Source: Gonapodya prolifera JEL478 (lineage: Eukaryota; Monoblepharomycota; Monoblepharidomycetes; Monoblepharidales; Gonapodyaceae). From it: 64,000 nucleotides of DNA. Made by a program: the position numbers and the translations under genes. The notes under the pieces are model-generated. The model searched no databases. It was not told where the DNA came from and worked only from the letters and a program-made list of their open reading frames with translations. Below are positions 1-11,359 of the stretch, in pieces (position 1 is the stretch's first letter; every line of letters starts with the position of its first letter). The DNA is taken from positions 248,001-312,000 of the forward strand of contig KQ965753.1 of assembly GCA_001574975.1 (NCBI GenBank). Direction: 5' to 3'.

Positions 1-2030
1 TGTCATCCGGGTTCCACCACTCACGTTTCAGAGTGCCCTTGGACAACTTCGAAATTGTTTCCGGTGGAGAAGAAAGCCTGCATTTGTGGGTTTCAGGCCT
101 TCAGAAATTGGTTCTTAACCTTGGAATCTCGATGCCTGGACCCAAGCCTGTGTGTGAGGATGAGGATCGATGCGGTTTCGCACCTCCCACACAAATGTGT
201 CTGGCCACAGCGACTTTGTTTTCCGCGGAGATAAAAGCCTTTCTTGGCTCTATGAGTTCATATTGCCTGAAGCTCGTTTCCCAGAAGCCGGTACTCCAAG
301 AGCGTGGCGTGTGGATGCTTCAAGGAGAATGCTCTCGTCATGGGAGACAGGGACAACCTTGCGATCGTGGCCGCGACAATGACCGGGAATGACACCACGT
401 AGACATTTCCCCGTTCATTTCAGGCCGTCTTGCAAAATAGAATGTTACGAAGAGGCGACAAATTTGTTTGGACAGCGCGAATTTCGCTCGCGTGATGTTC
501 GGCCAAACTATTCCGACGATCGGATACGGACAATTGGAAGCCGCACTGTTATGCGACAGACGCTTGCTGCGAAGGTAGGAGGATATTGAATAGAGGGGAT
601 TAGCACACGTGAAGAGGACTTAAATTCATAGCGCTCGACAAGGTCATGCCAGAAAATAGAGGCTTCTCCTTTGTAACAGCCCGGGACATGATCGATTTCG
701 TTCGAAACCCTATTGCCGTCAATAAGCGAGCGAGAAAACATCAACGTTACTTGCGAACAAGTGGTCTTATCTCTATCGCGAGTTGTTCAATAGCACACAA
801 ACCGCCCATGTGAGCGCAAAGGCGAAAATTGATGTGACCCCACAACCAGATCGATGTACTATGAAAAGCCGCGTAAGTTCCGGGAAAGACGCAGGGTGTG
901 AGTTTGCAGAGAGCAATAAGGCACAACCGCAACAGGACGTTAGGACCGGACCTGAATTCTTGAACACTGGCAAGACCGGGCAATACTTTGATTGGTTGGT
1001 GAGACAGCCCCGCTCAATGAAGGACAGGGACGGTGGCCTTCCATCTGGTTGCGGGGATCTCCAAAAATAGAATACGAAGGGCGGTCTCGTGCGCCTGCGC
1101 GGGGCGAGAGAAGCGGGTTTGATTTGAGGGTACTGGTCGGGCAGATTCTGAGTGCACTATTGGTGCCGTTAACTGTGGCGTGGCACGGACTTGACGTGAT
1201 GCCTGTTGGGTGCACGCGAGAACCGTTTTGGTACTTAGACGTGTTCTGGCGACGCAAAGAAGAACCCTTCCGAGATAAAGCTGAGACGGCGATGGACACT
1301 GAGCGCGAAAGCAGCCCATACGGAGTGCCGGCGCTCAAAAAACAGAATGCAGCGGGGTGATCATGTGTGCGCGCGTTCAGGCCTCTCGGACGGTTGATAT
1401 GGGTGAGACTTGTTCTAGTGAAAAGAGATCCTTGGTGTAGGAGGATTAAGTCATACCAGTGAGACGACACTACGCAGAAGAGGGATAGAGGAAGCGAGTT
1501 GGTCCTCCAATTCTCGCGGGGGTCTCCAAAAAGTGAAACAAAACGTCTTCCACAGGCCATAAACGCTGCTCTCATTTCGCCACGGACGGGTGCATGCGCG
1601 ACAAATGTGGTCGGCGTGGAAGTTTGACAGATAGAGAACCGTTGGTGACGTGTAGCGGATGGGATTTGCCTTCCGGCTTAGCCAGATACGGGCAAGAATG
1701 ACACCATGGAGCGAATGGTTGAGACTTCTCACACAAGGCAGAGGAAAGAGACATGGGGCCTCCAGGACAGTCTCCACTCAAAACAAAACAAAACAGGAGA
1801 ATGATCTTGGCGACGTCCTGCGTTCGCGTTTGATGGTGTTGTGAGACTGCAGTGCATGGGGGATGCGTTATGTAAGTAACGCAATCAACACGACACAGTG
1901 TGCCGTTGGACCGTCAACCGAACAATCCATTTAGACAGTGGCAGACACTGAACACAAAAGCAGAGCGTTCATATGCAGTTCGTCATCGCCCCCAGGAGTT
2001 TCAACTTGCTCCCTTGTATCCCTAATCTGC
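1..2030. other. Gene-poor stretch, no supported gene
   Basis: I see no domain, no convincing exon chain and no RNA gene. The longest frame is on the minus strand at 940-1575 (211 codons). Its translation contains FGDPR twice, near each end, which reflects a weak DNA repeat: the strings ending GGGGATCTCCAAAA (about 1055) and GGGGGTCTCCAAAA (about 1525), each about 50 bp after GTGAGAC. That looks like a diverged duplication, not a conserved protein. Confidence 0.5.
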
Positions 2031-2033
2031 ATC

Positions 2034-2638
2034 ATGGATGTACTGCGGAAATATTATGCGAAGACAGACAATTCAAAGCTTTATTGGATTGCACTAGGTG
2101 AGTATTCCCCCTAGCAGATTCAACTTTTCTCATCTGAAAAACTAATCAGTGTGGAAGTTCTACACCCCACCTATAAGCTGTCGTGGATGCAGGAACAACA
2201 GTGGGAGTCCGCGTATGTCCGACAGGCAGATGATGCAATCAGGACGGCGTATCAGGCAGGATACTCCAATGCTGGGTTGGACATGGGACGGGGACGGGGC
2301 GAACGAATGTCTTGGGACCTCCTCTCGTCAAACCTTTTTGATGATGAGGAGAAGATGGTGGGAGAACTGGACCGGTATCTTGGCGAGGCACGTAGGCCAA
2401 GGAAGACGGACCTACTGGAATATTGGAAAGGGAGGAGTGACCTCCCTGGACTCCAGCAGATGGCACGGGACTACCTCAGAATTCCAGCAACAAGTGCGGA
2501 GGCAGAGAGGATCTTCTCGGCGGGTAGGAATGTCATTGGTGATAAGAGGGCGCGTTTAGGTGTGGGGATGATTAGAAGCTTAATGTTATTAAAGAAGTGG
2601 AAACAAGAGTTTCCTGTAATAATGGTGAGAAAATGATG
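2034..2638 (+). mobile_element. hAT-family transposase fragment (C-terminal dimerisation region)
   Basis: The translation carries hallmarks of the hAT C-terminal dimerisation region: KYYAKTDNSKLYWIA at about 2046-2092, then VLHPTYKLSW after a probable intron (about 2097-2148), and finally LRIPATSAEAERIFSAG and a block around KRARLG and LMLLKKWK, ending at the stop near 2636. hAT transposases are cut-and-paste enzymes of about 600-700 aa. Only the last 180 or so residues are present, and the RNase H-like catalytic part and BED zinc finger are missing. The join between the two pieces does not keep a clean reading frame. I take this as a dead, 5'-truncated copy. Subterminal palindromes lie just downstream, as expected for the element's right end. 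Confidence 0.85.
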
Positions 2639-2740
2639 AATAAAGGCAATTTTTATTATCCATTGGTTTGAAATTGTACAAAACATTTTGTAATTGGGTG
2701 AATCGAATGTTTGGGCGACGCATAAATTAGTTTTAACACC

Positions 2741-2864
2741 GAGCGAGTTAACTCGCAAGTTGCGAGTTGCCTCTGTTGATGAGCGAGCCGAGTTGCGAGT
2801 TGGGCACATGTCTCAGTGGGTGAGTAGCGAGTTGAACAAAATGAGCGAGTAACTCGCTCACTCA
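2741..2864. repeat. GCGAGTT-rich palindromic repeats, probable hAT right end
   Basis: A 124-bp block about 100 bp after the transposase stop. It contains the perfect palindrome GCGAGTTAACTCGC near 2743, several GAGTTGCGAGTTG units, and a terminal inverted repeat GAGCGAGT-A-ACTCGCTC near 2843-2859. Clustered subterminal repeats of this kind are typical of hAT ends in fungi. I could not find the matching left end or a target-site duplication. Confidence 0.6.
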
Positions 2865-3304
2865 TAACATTGTCTGCGTTGAAATTACATGAGCCATGAT
2901 GTACTTAAAATTCATTGTGGAATCGTGGCGAGGCTGCTGCGCTGAACAATCTTCCAAAACGCAAGTTACACTCTTTGTTTTCTTCTTCATTCGTGCAAGG
3001 GTCAAAAATGATATACAATAGCTGAGGATGGAGAAATACGTTTTGGAGTTCCAGCGCACCTGAGGATTATGTATGGATAATGATGTTGTCGAGATCCTTA
3101 AGGTCACGAGAATGACGTGTTGATGACCAAAGATTGAAGACTAATAAATGTAACGTTTCCAATGATGGCTGTGCCCCAGCGTTGTCACAAAATCATTCAA
3201 ACCTTCAACAGTCAAAAACCATCAAGAAACAGCAAGCATGAGCTCGGTTGGTACAAGCCAAAGCAGACAGGAGACGACACAAAGCGCAGGACTCCCCGCG
3301 AAGA

Positions 3305-3815
3305 TGTGATGGCACTCCGCTGAGTTTGAACTTTTTGCAGTACAAACCAACTGAGCACGGTGGGATGAAGGCGGACGGTACTCCAGACAAGCGCGTGAAG
3401 GGTATGTGTTCGGAACGTGACGTGAGCGAAAGAGGTCGCCCGTCATCCGCAGGATGGCTCATTTCCCCGCGTTGTGTCCGAACCAGAGCACGAATCCGAG
3501 GCTCACCGGGCCAACGCCGAAGAACTCGCCCACGGCTCGCACCACGCTTCAAAGGTGCAGACGGAGGAGGGAATCTCGGCTTCGCAAGGTCGGTCCTGGT
3601 GTCTGTGGTGAAACGTCATAATGAGGTAATTGACGATCGCGATGGCGAAGCAGTTGGGGGCCAGCACAACGAAGGATCCGAAAAATACAAGCCTACAGAG
3701 CACGGTAATGTCACCTTTATGACAGTTGTGAATCCGAGCTCACCCAAGTTGATGTTATCCGCGCAGACGGCCTGAAGGAGGACGGCACTCCCGACAGGCG
3801 CACGAAGATGGGTCA
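3305..3815 (+). repeat. Scattered modular repeat in a gene-free stretch
   Basis: Two modules recur. Module A (TACAARCCNACWGAGCACGGT) occurs at about 3340 and 3687. Module B (GAYGGYACTCCRSNSA) occurs at about 3309, 3371 and 3781. At 3340-3405 the order A-B is compact, but at 3687-3810 the same two modules are separated by about 65 bp of extra sequence. Frames through the region repeat YKPTEHG and DGTPD but are closed by stops. I take this as an eroded repeat or gene relic. The rest of 2870-4700 shows nothing recognisable. Confidence 0.45.
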
Positions 3816-4709
3816 AGGGGCGAGGGAGTAGATATAGGGTGCACTTTCAAGCTGTGCTTTTGGATTTTAACAGAACAAATAAAGGATATTATCTTTCTTC
3901 TCAAAGTTTCACAATTTTCTTGAGCGAAAAGATGCACCAATAGCATTCGACATTCTCATTCTTATCAATCCACTCTCGGTCGTTTGTCACAAAGCTTGCT
4001 CTATTCAATGAGTTCCCTTCACCAGTATCAAAGTTGCAGGAAATACTTTGTACGATTCACTAAAGTCGAATTCCCACAATCAGTGCATCAGTCCTACTTT
4101 TATGGATCATGACATGCAGTTAAATAAAGGAAAATGGTCTCAGAGCTGTTTACACGATGTGCCGGGGGCCCTGGCGCCGGTCCACGAGGCGGTTGAGAGC
4201 ACGGTGCGTGGGTGTATGGAGGAGGGATGCCGAGTGCCCTTGGCAGAGACTCGGTGAGGTTGGGAGACAAGTCGCGGGAGAGACCCAGGAACCGGGGGAA
4301 AGAGACGCGATGGGAACTGCGGGTGTAGTCCGAATAGCTAGAGTCTCGAGAAGTGTAGAGGAACCACGAACGCGGACAATAGACAGAGTTTGGGGGACAA
4401 CTCGTGTTGATCTCTCTTGGGATACAAATATCAGCTTACGTACTTCGGCAACACTACGTCACGTGACACGGTCCCAATGTCCTAAGATCAATGTCCGAGG
4501 GGCGAATGATGTTCCGTTCGATGAGCGAGAAAGACGAGGAGCCAACGCCTGACAGGTGTCGAATGGAACCGATTAAATTTGCGCTCTTATTCTTTATCTG
4601 CGAATCAATCATCCTTTGCGTTCTCGGAGAAGAGACGGAGTGCTGTCGGAAAATCATTGCCCCCTGGTTCATCTGCATAATCTGTCGACACGAACTGTAC
4701 CTTAATGTT

Positions 4710-5975
4710 GGCCCTCACCTGGCAACAGATAATAACACTCCCCGCTCGTCCCAAACCTCTACGTCCCACTCCCGCTTCGCGTCATTGGTCGCAAAAAGGG
4801 ACCTAGAGGCGATAAGAATACACTGGAGATTCGGATCTGGGATAGCCCGGATTTGTATTTGAACCTCCAGCGTCTGAACAAGGAGAACGAGAGAAAACCA
4901 TCATCACGGCATGTTAAGTGAATCACATCGGTAGCAGCGTTACTCACAGGTCCTTACCTGTCCGTCATTCTTGCCCTTCCACATCCCATCCCCGACATGC
5001 GAATTCCACAGATCGCTCCAAAACGCTAACGCTACCGTCTCCTGAACATCCCCATTATCTTTCTACCAGACCCACTTACGCCACGTGGTGCCCTTCTCGA
5101 CGCTGCGGAGAGACAGCGGGTCGCGTGGTTCATTCAACGTCTCGATGACTTCAATTACGTTCCGCCCAGTCCGGGGACTGCGGAGGAAGTTGGCATTGTT
5201 CAAGTCGGTACGTAGTATGCAGATTTCTCTGGTTGGAGCCCGAGACCGACAAGTCGTGATGTGGCCGGAACGAGTGTCAAAGCGGGTGTACTGGCGAAAG
5301 GGTCGTCCACCTTGGACCATCTGTCATTGCTGAGGATGACCAAGTACCCCTTTTCGCCAACAAGATCCGCCACCGTCACTTTCGCGTTGAGCAGGGCGCT
5401 CCACAAGCCCTTCTGCTTTGCCTACTCCTGGCGAAATGTGACTTCGAACACTGCAAAGCACCCGCCGAGACGAATGGGTGATACGACGACAAGATATGGA
5501 GCGTCGGAACAACCACTCTCTAACAGGGACGTGGTCATGGAAATGGGTTCTAGAGAACGTCAAGTTTGGTATGCCGTTCAATGGTATCCTTCGACCTTTC
5601 TCCTCCCCCGACAAGGAGGAGCTCACCTGGGTATTTGCCAGCCAGCCCTCTCCATTTGACTTCCTCCTTCGCCACATGGAGCGCGAGGGCAAGCACGAAC
5701 CCCCGAAATGGAGCCCATCTACAACCAATCCTCACAACAATTTCATTCCGATTCCCACCATCCCTTGCCGCTTTTCCACTCACGTTGGCACCCATTGATC
5801 ACCAAAATTTCCCGTCCAGACGGTGGACCCTTTCGTCCCTCCAAGCTCGGTTCTTTCCGGGCAGCTGTATGGGAGAATCTGACGGCGAGGGCGGATTCTG
5901 GCCGGTTCGAGCGACGAAAGGAATTGGTTCTCAAAGACGTGGGAAGGCTGGAGACTTACTGAGACTGGGTTGAGT
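4710..5975 (-). pseudogene. Decayed tandem copy of the TesB-like thioesterase gene
   Basis: This copy is colinear, exon by exon, with the intact gene at 6263-7699 and shares its splice-site positions. Conserved blocks include WAPFRGFVLALALHVAKEEV (about 5710-5650), the GEKGY/DDPF block, RTDLNNANFLRSPRTGRN (about 5215-5165) and KREWDVEVWDERGVLLSVAR (about 4775-4720). The breaks are specific. The start ATG is replaced (CTGACTCAACCC where the intact copy has ATGGCGAATCCC). The second exon changes frame before VWTG. There are in-frame TAG codons at 5422-5424 (a Ser in the intact copy) and 5063-5065 (a Trp in the intact copy), and another frame change near the YYVPT block at 5210. With this many independent lesions it cannot encode the full enzyme. 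Confidence 0.85.
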
Positions 5976-6262
5976 CAGTTGCCGTCGGAGCTTTCCAACT
6001 TTTGCGCGATCCGTTGAATTTCACCGAAAAAGGAATTTTACTCAATGATTCCATCCGCACGTCACGACCCCGCGTAAGGGAAAGGTATGAACAAGCCCAT
6101 CTTGAGTGTTGTTAGATTCAACTGACTCGTTCCAATTTCACTCTCACTGTTCAAGAAGCGCCGCTCGACATCACAATTGCAGTTCTTACGGACCAGATTC
6201 TACATCACCGTCAGCAATTATTATAGTCTATCTATTGTATATACGTGGTGGGATGAAGCCCA

Positions 6263-7699
6263 TCACACTTTGCTCTTGATCTCTCCCGGCAAGTCTATTC
6301 TTCTTTGAACCCTGGGGGTGGAGACGGAGAGTTGCCTGTACGACATCGATCCCAACGCGACGTCATTATTCAGCAGTCAAAGCGAGCATGCTTGAGCCCA
6401 GGCCCTCACCTTGCGAGACACAGCAAAACCCCTCGCTCATCCCAGATCTCCACGTCCCACTCCCGCTTAGCGCCGTTGGTCGCGAAAAGAGACCGCGAGG
6501 AGATGAGGATCCACTCGAGAGTAGGGTCGGGAATGGCGCGGATTTGTATTTGGAACTCGAGCGTCTTGAGTGGTAGGAGGGCCGGAGGTCGGGGGGCAAA
6601 GATCAATCAAGCCCACGGTCACCTAACAAGAACACACAAAAAGCAAAATTCACGTACAGGTCCTTGCGCTTGTCCGTCATCCTTCCCCTTGCGCATCCCC
6701 CACCCAACGGGGGAATGCCACAAATCCGCCCAAAACGCCAACGCGACCGTATCCTGAACGTCCCCATTATCTTTCCACCGGACCCACTTGCGCCACTCAG
6801 TGCCCTTCTCGATGTCGGGGAGGGACAGCGGGTCGTGGGGCTCGTCGAGCGTTTCGATCACTTCGACAAAGTTGTGGCCCGTGCGCGGGCTGCGGAGGAA
6901 GCTGGCGGAGTCGAAGTCGGTGCGGAGGACGCAGGTGTCACGAGGTGGGAGGCCGAGACCGATGAGGCGCGAGAAAGGTGAGTCGTTGGAAGCAGGAACG
7001 AGTGATAGAGCGGGCGGAGCGAAAGGGTCGTCGACTTTCGACCGCCCGTCATTGCTGAGGACAGACGAGTATCCCTTTTCGCCGGCCAAGTCTGCCATTG
7101 TCACTTTGGCGTTGAACAAGGTACCCCACATGCCCTTTTGCTTTGCGGATTCCTGACGAAACGTGACGTCGAAGACGGCAAAGCGGCCTCCGAGTCGCAC
7201 GGGAGTTACGATGGCGAGGTATGTTGCAACACGACCGCCCTCCATGAGAGACGTAGTCATGGAGACAGGTTCTTGAGAAGAAGTTCGGCTTATCGTTCAA
7301 TATTGATGTCCAATAACCTTCCTCTCTCCACGCGAAGGGGCTCACCTGGGTATTTGCCAGCCAGCCCCCTTCGTTTGACTTCCTCCTTGGCGACGTGGAG
7401 CGCGAGTGCGAGCACGTACCCTCCAAACGGAGCCCATCTGCGAACCCAACGTTAGTTGATTCCGACTCGGCTCCACGCTATCGTGCCATGTCTTCACTCA
7501 CGTCGACACAAATTGGTCGTCGAAGATTCCAGTCCATACCGCTGACTCTGGTGACCCCCCAAGAGTGGGCGGTGACTCGGTGCGAGCGGTGTGGGAGAAC
7601 GTCACGGCGAGGGCAGATTCTGGCGTGATCGGGAGAGTGACGGAGATGGGTCTACACGTAGCGAAAAGGCTGGGACGTACTGAGACTGGGATTCGCCAT
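6263..7699 (-). CDS. TesB-like acyl-CoA thioesterase family protein
   Basis: Six-exon model: complement(join(6263..6335, 6410..6564, 6658..7271, 7346..7437, 7502..7619, 7681..7699)), 356 aa, with every phase closing. The N-terminal hotdog half contains WAPFGGYVLALALHVAKEEV, matching the conserved PFGGY block of TesB-type thioesterases. The C-terminal half contains the block IPDPTLEWILISSRSLFATN followed by KREWDVEIWDERGVLLCLAR, matching the second hotdog domain with its terminal beta strand and Asp. The family hydrolyses acyl-CoA to free acid plus CoA, in peroxisomes or cytosol; I see no clear C-terminal SKL. The substrate cannot be read from sequence. Introns are 60-93 nt. It is divergent from the Rieske gene, with start codons 72 bp apart, and its tandem neighbour is a pseudogene. 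The last exon (73 nt) is the least certain part. Confidence 0.8.
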
Positions 7700-7770
7700 T
7701 GGAGTCGTTGGTGCTTCGGAATGACGGTTGATCTTCGTTTCCGGGAAATTTTACCCAGTAATTCTTTCGA
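7700..7770. promoter_or_regulatory. Short shared region between divergent start codons
   Basis: Only 71 bp separate the start codon of the minus-strand thioesterase (7699) from that of the plus-strand Rieske gene (7771). Both core promoters must overlap here or extend into the opposite gene. I see no clear TATA element. Confidence 0.4.
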
Positions 7771-8481
7771 ATGGCGGAATTTCAAGCCGTTAGCGAACAG
7801 GGTGGACATGTTCTTGTTCCATTCGCACCAGTTGCATCATTCTTCCCCCCAGACGCTGCCCGACCGACCGAATTCCCCGCCACGTTTCGATTCAACGCAT
7901 CCCTCAACCGCACATCTTTGCAATCCGCGAAAACTACGACAATCAGAATGCTCATTGTTGTTGCTATCTCACAGCGGGCTGCGGGTGATGTGATGGACTC
8001 GACCTCCACAAACAACTTTCCTGCAAAGGAACACGATGTTTTGGTGTTGGCAATCAACCCTCTCTGCCCTCACGGATCGGGGAACCTCTCTATGGTGAGA
8101 ATTGAACCGCTCTTTTCGGCATTGGACATTGTGACTCATCGCTCATCGCAGGGCGACCTCGAAGACCTCCCACCAATGTGCTCGAAGGACTACGTCGGTC
8201 CGCACCCCTCCATCGTCTGCCCCAAGCACGACTACGACTTCAATTTGGTGACGGGCGAATCCTCGCGGTGCCACCTTGTCGCGCAGACGTGGCGTTGTGA
8301 GGTATTTCCAAAGGAGGAGGGAAGAACGGGGCAGGACTGGGTTGGAGTGTGGATGGAAAAGGTGGGAAAAGACGGCGAGACGTACGCTTGGAAGGTGAAG
8401 GAAGTCAAGGAGTTGTTGGGGGGAAGAGTGGTCGTGAAGGAGGAGTCGATACCAGTACCGACACCGGTGTCTTCCACATAG
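7771..8481 (+). CDS. Rieske [2Fe-2S] domain protein (RFESD-like, soluble)
   Basis: Two exons, 7771-8094 and 8152-8481, giving 217 aa. The 57-nt intron (GTGAGA...TCGCAG) keeps the frame, so an uninterrupted ORF also exists. Removing it joins NLSM to GDLEDLP, the usual Rieske spacing. The cluster ligands are visible: CPH at residues 99-101 and CPKH at 131-134 followed by DYDFNLVTGES, the standard C-x-H ... C-x2-H pattern with the hydrophobic-D-TG tail. There is no transmembrane segment, no oxygenase catalytic domain and no signal peptide, so this is a small stand-alone ferredoxin-like protein of unknown partner. The first 60 residues show no similarity I recognise, and the true start may be a later Met. 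Confidence 0.8.
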   Translation: MAEFQAVSEQGGHVLVPFAPVASFFPPDAARPTEFPATFRFNASLNRTSLQSAKTTTIRMLIVVAISQRAAGDVMDSTSTNNFPAKEHDVLVLAINPLCPHGSGNLSMVRIEPLFSALDIVTHRSSQGDLEDLPPMCSKDYVGPHPSIVCPKHDYDFNLVTGESSRCHLVAQTWRCEVFPKEEGRTGQDWVGVWMEKVGKDGETYAWKVKEVKELLGGRVVVKEESIPVPTPVSST

Positions 8482-8938
8482 TGAGGGGCCAAACGAGATG
8501 GGAAAGTGGTTCTCTGGTTCTGTATCATGGAGGACGGGGTCTTTACCTTCCGTTTAGAAGCGTCAAGAGGTTCCTCGTACATGAATTGCTTCCCAACAAA
8601 GCAAAGCGTGGGTGACTCCAATGTAGTGAGCAGCGAGAAAGGTACTGCAACCCAGTCACAGTGTCGTGCTCGTAGGACCTTGCACTCTTGTACGGGAGAG
8701 GTCTCATCTTCAGCTTTCCATCATGGTGTGGGTTTGTTTACGTTTGGAGCTACAATTTGCATTATTTGCTGTGAGCCATGTGACTTGCGATAAAACATTT
8801 ATGCTGACCTGCCTCAGAAACTCGAGGCTTCTGTCCAGGCTCATGCACATGACTAAAGTAACATCACTTTATTCAGTCTTTCTTTCCTTTACATCGCCAG
8901 CGTTCCTCCTTCCTCGACCTCAACCTCTCTCTGCTCAT

Positions 8939-9940
8939 GTCCTCCCTCCTCTTTCCTCCGCCAGACCAGCGTTCCCACCTCCTCAACCTCCCCACTAAAA
9001 TTCTCTACACCATCTTCTCCCTCCTGGCGACCGACTCTCTTGCCAACCTGTGTCTGACCTGCCGCGCCGCCAGCAATATCGTTGCATCACTCCCAACGTG
9101 GTCTCGGTACCCCATTTGGATGGAGAATGAATATGGCTCGTCGGAGGAGTTTGAATCCGGGGCCAGGCGTTCTTTTGGGATATTCAACGGGTAGTATTGA
9201 ACAACGATGTCCTGGAATTTGCTTCGGGTGTGGTATCGATCAAATTGGATCGGGAATACATGCCTATCAAAGACAAACTCATAGTTCGTATTCTGGACAT
9301 GTTCACCTCCCTCCGCGAAGCATCCTTTGTCGGGTTCCTGACGTCCGGACAAGATTGGCGTCCCTGAACGGTCGTTTTTCAACATGGACGTCCAGAAGTC
9401 TGACGCTATTGGACCTGTTGGACAGTGAGGCGAGGGTGAAACAATTCGCCATGGGACCTCTCCATCGTCCAGATGTTCCGGTATCTACAGTTTGGAAGGA
9501 TCTCTCGTATCAACGGATTGTGGAACAGTTCACGGACCTCGCGGGAACTGCACCTTCTGGGTTCGAGGCTTTCCCTCGGACATGCATGCAATGTAGACAC
9601 TTCCCGTCGTACTCCTGGAATTCCACGAGACTCTGCGTTTATTGCAGCAATCTAGGGACATGTTTACAGTGCGGGAATGAAGGCATGAGTCGCATTACTC
9701 TTTGCTGCAGGTTTCATGACCGCGTTTTTATGAAGCCGTGCGACACCTGCCGTGACACGGTGGGATGGAAACGGTGCTTGCAGTATGCCATTTGTTCGGG
9801 GAGACCTGCCCCAACTGCCGAGTGACGTGCGATGTCTTTGGGGTGGAATTTGGGATCTGGAGGCCCACGCTAACATGGGCACTCGAACGTGCTCCGACTG
9901 TACACGAAGAGCTTTTTGTGTAAAAGTTGGGTGTTATTCA
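8939..9940 (+). pseudogene. Decayed F-box/cysteine-rich protein gene (upstream paralogue)
   Basis: It begins with a good F-box start, MSSLLFPPPDQ then LLNLPTKILYTIFSLLATDS, at 8939. It then shifts frame near 9172, where the homologous protein continues as FASGVVSIKLDREYMPI in another frame. It hits a stop near 9367, changes frame again, and resumes at about 9430-9825 with a Cys-rich block (TCMQCRHFPSYSWN, LCVYCSNLGTCLQCGNEG). The Cys-rich C-terminus of the next gene is only partly present and degenerates by about 9940. At least three frame changes against the paralogue at 10178-11359 make this a pseudogene. Confidence 0.8.
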
Positions 9941-10177
9941 TTTAGAGTATCTTCCGATTGGTGGCGGTTGTTATTCTTGGGGAGCACGCTTTCCTTTGGT
10001 ACCACCACAGTTTCTCGAGTGACTAGAGCATACAAATGTCGACGTGAAATTTTAATGCTCATTGCCAAAAGACGGCAACTTGACATGTTTTGTGGCCGTG
10101 CACTTGACCGAAGGCACCAACCTCGCACTCGGGCGTCTTTTCTCACGACACCTCCATTCCCCATCTTTTTGCTGATT

Positions 10178-11359
10178 ATGACCTCCCTGATCGATGCTCC
10201 CGCGAATCGTCCCCCCCCCTCCTGAATCTCCCCACTGAAGTTCTCCATAAAATCTTTGGGCCTCCTGGCGACCGACTCGCTTGCCACCGTATGCCTCACC
10301 TGCCACGCAATCAACACGATCGCTGCAACGCTCCCCTCGCGGTCTCGATACGCCATTCGCATGGAAAACGTTTATAGCTCGTCGGAGGAGTTGGAATCGG
10401 GGATTGAGCGTTCCCTCGGGATACTGCAGCGCGCAATATTCAACGGCGATGCCATGGTGTTTGCGTCGGGCGTTGTTTCGATCAATCTCGACCGGGAATA
10501 CATGCCCATCGACATTAACGTCATGGTTCTAATTTTGGACACTTTCACCTCCCTCCACGAGGCCTCCTTCATCGGATGTCTGGAATCCGGGCGAGATTTT
10601 GTGAATCTGGCGTCTGAGAAGGGTCGCTTTCCGCTATGGGCGTCCGGAAGCCTGAAGAGTTTGGACTTGTCAGACAGCGAAACGAGGGGTAAAAGAATTG
10701 CAAAGGGACCTCTTTATCGGGGGCACGTTAAGCATACCGCAGCGTGGATACGAGACATGGTGGATTTGGTCGTACCTTCCGCAATACCGTTTCGGCGTCT
10801 TGGGTTGGCGCTCACTTCGAGTATTTTGACTTACCCCCGCCCTTGCACATCTTGTGGTAAACATCCCTCATGCTCTTGGAATCGCGGCGGCCACTGCATA
10901 TATTGCAGCGAACCAGAAGTGTGTTTAGAGTGTGGAGATACTCTATTATCCCTCGGCACCGTCAGGTTTGAATGCCCCGGGTGCATCGAGGTATTCAAGC
11001 TATGTCCACCCTGTCGCGGAAACGCAGGCTGGACACCGTGCGCGAAGATTGGCGATTGTGGTTTAGAAGTATGTCCCAACTGTGGGGCGCCATGCGTTGT
11101 TTGTGGGAATATTTCTCCGTTCTGCCAGGAACACGACACGGTGTGTGAATGCGATATAATGTGCGCGGAATGCTACGACCGGACCGAGTGCAAAGTCTGC
11201 GGTGACTTCCTAAGTGACCGAGCTGGAAACGGTATCTGTAAGGTCTCGACGGGACATACTTGTCCTTACTGCGACTCAAAACAGAATCCAACGGATTCTG
11301 GACTATCTGAAACGTCGACAGATGCGGAATCAGACGTGGAATCGAATGCGGAATCATGA
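10178..11359 (+). CDS. F-box-like protein with C-terminal Cys-rich zinc-binding region (frame doubtful at N-terminus)
   Basis: The N-terminus reads as F-box (LLNLPTEVLHKIFGLLATDS), presumably for SCF ubiquitin ligase binding. A middle region of about 200 aa follows, then about 110 aa dense in CxxC pairs (CTSCGKHPSCSW, CIYCSEPEVCLECGD, CPPCRGNAGW, CPNCGAPCVVCGN, CAECYDRTECKVCGD, CPYC), implying several zinc sites. From 10256 to the stop at 11357-11359 the frame is open. Upstream, the ATG at 10178 is in the same frame but is cut off by TGA at 10223, while the F-box helix lies one frame over. Two single-base length changes, at the C9 run (10211-10219) and at TTTGGGCCTCC (about 10255-10262), would restore one continuous frame. 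Either the gene carries two indels or the homopolymer lengths are misread. Confidence 0.65.

Noticed and set aside
940-1575. Minus-strand ORF of 211 codons as a gene
   Set aside because: No domain, no family-like segments; its internal similarity reflects a DNA repeat.
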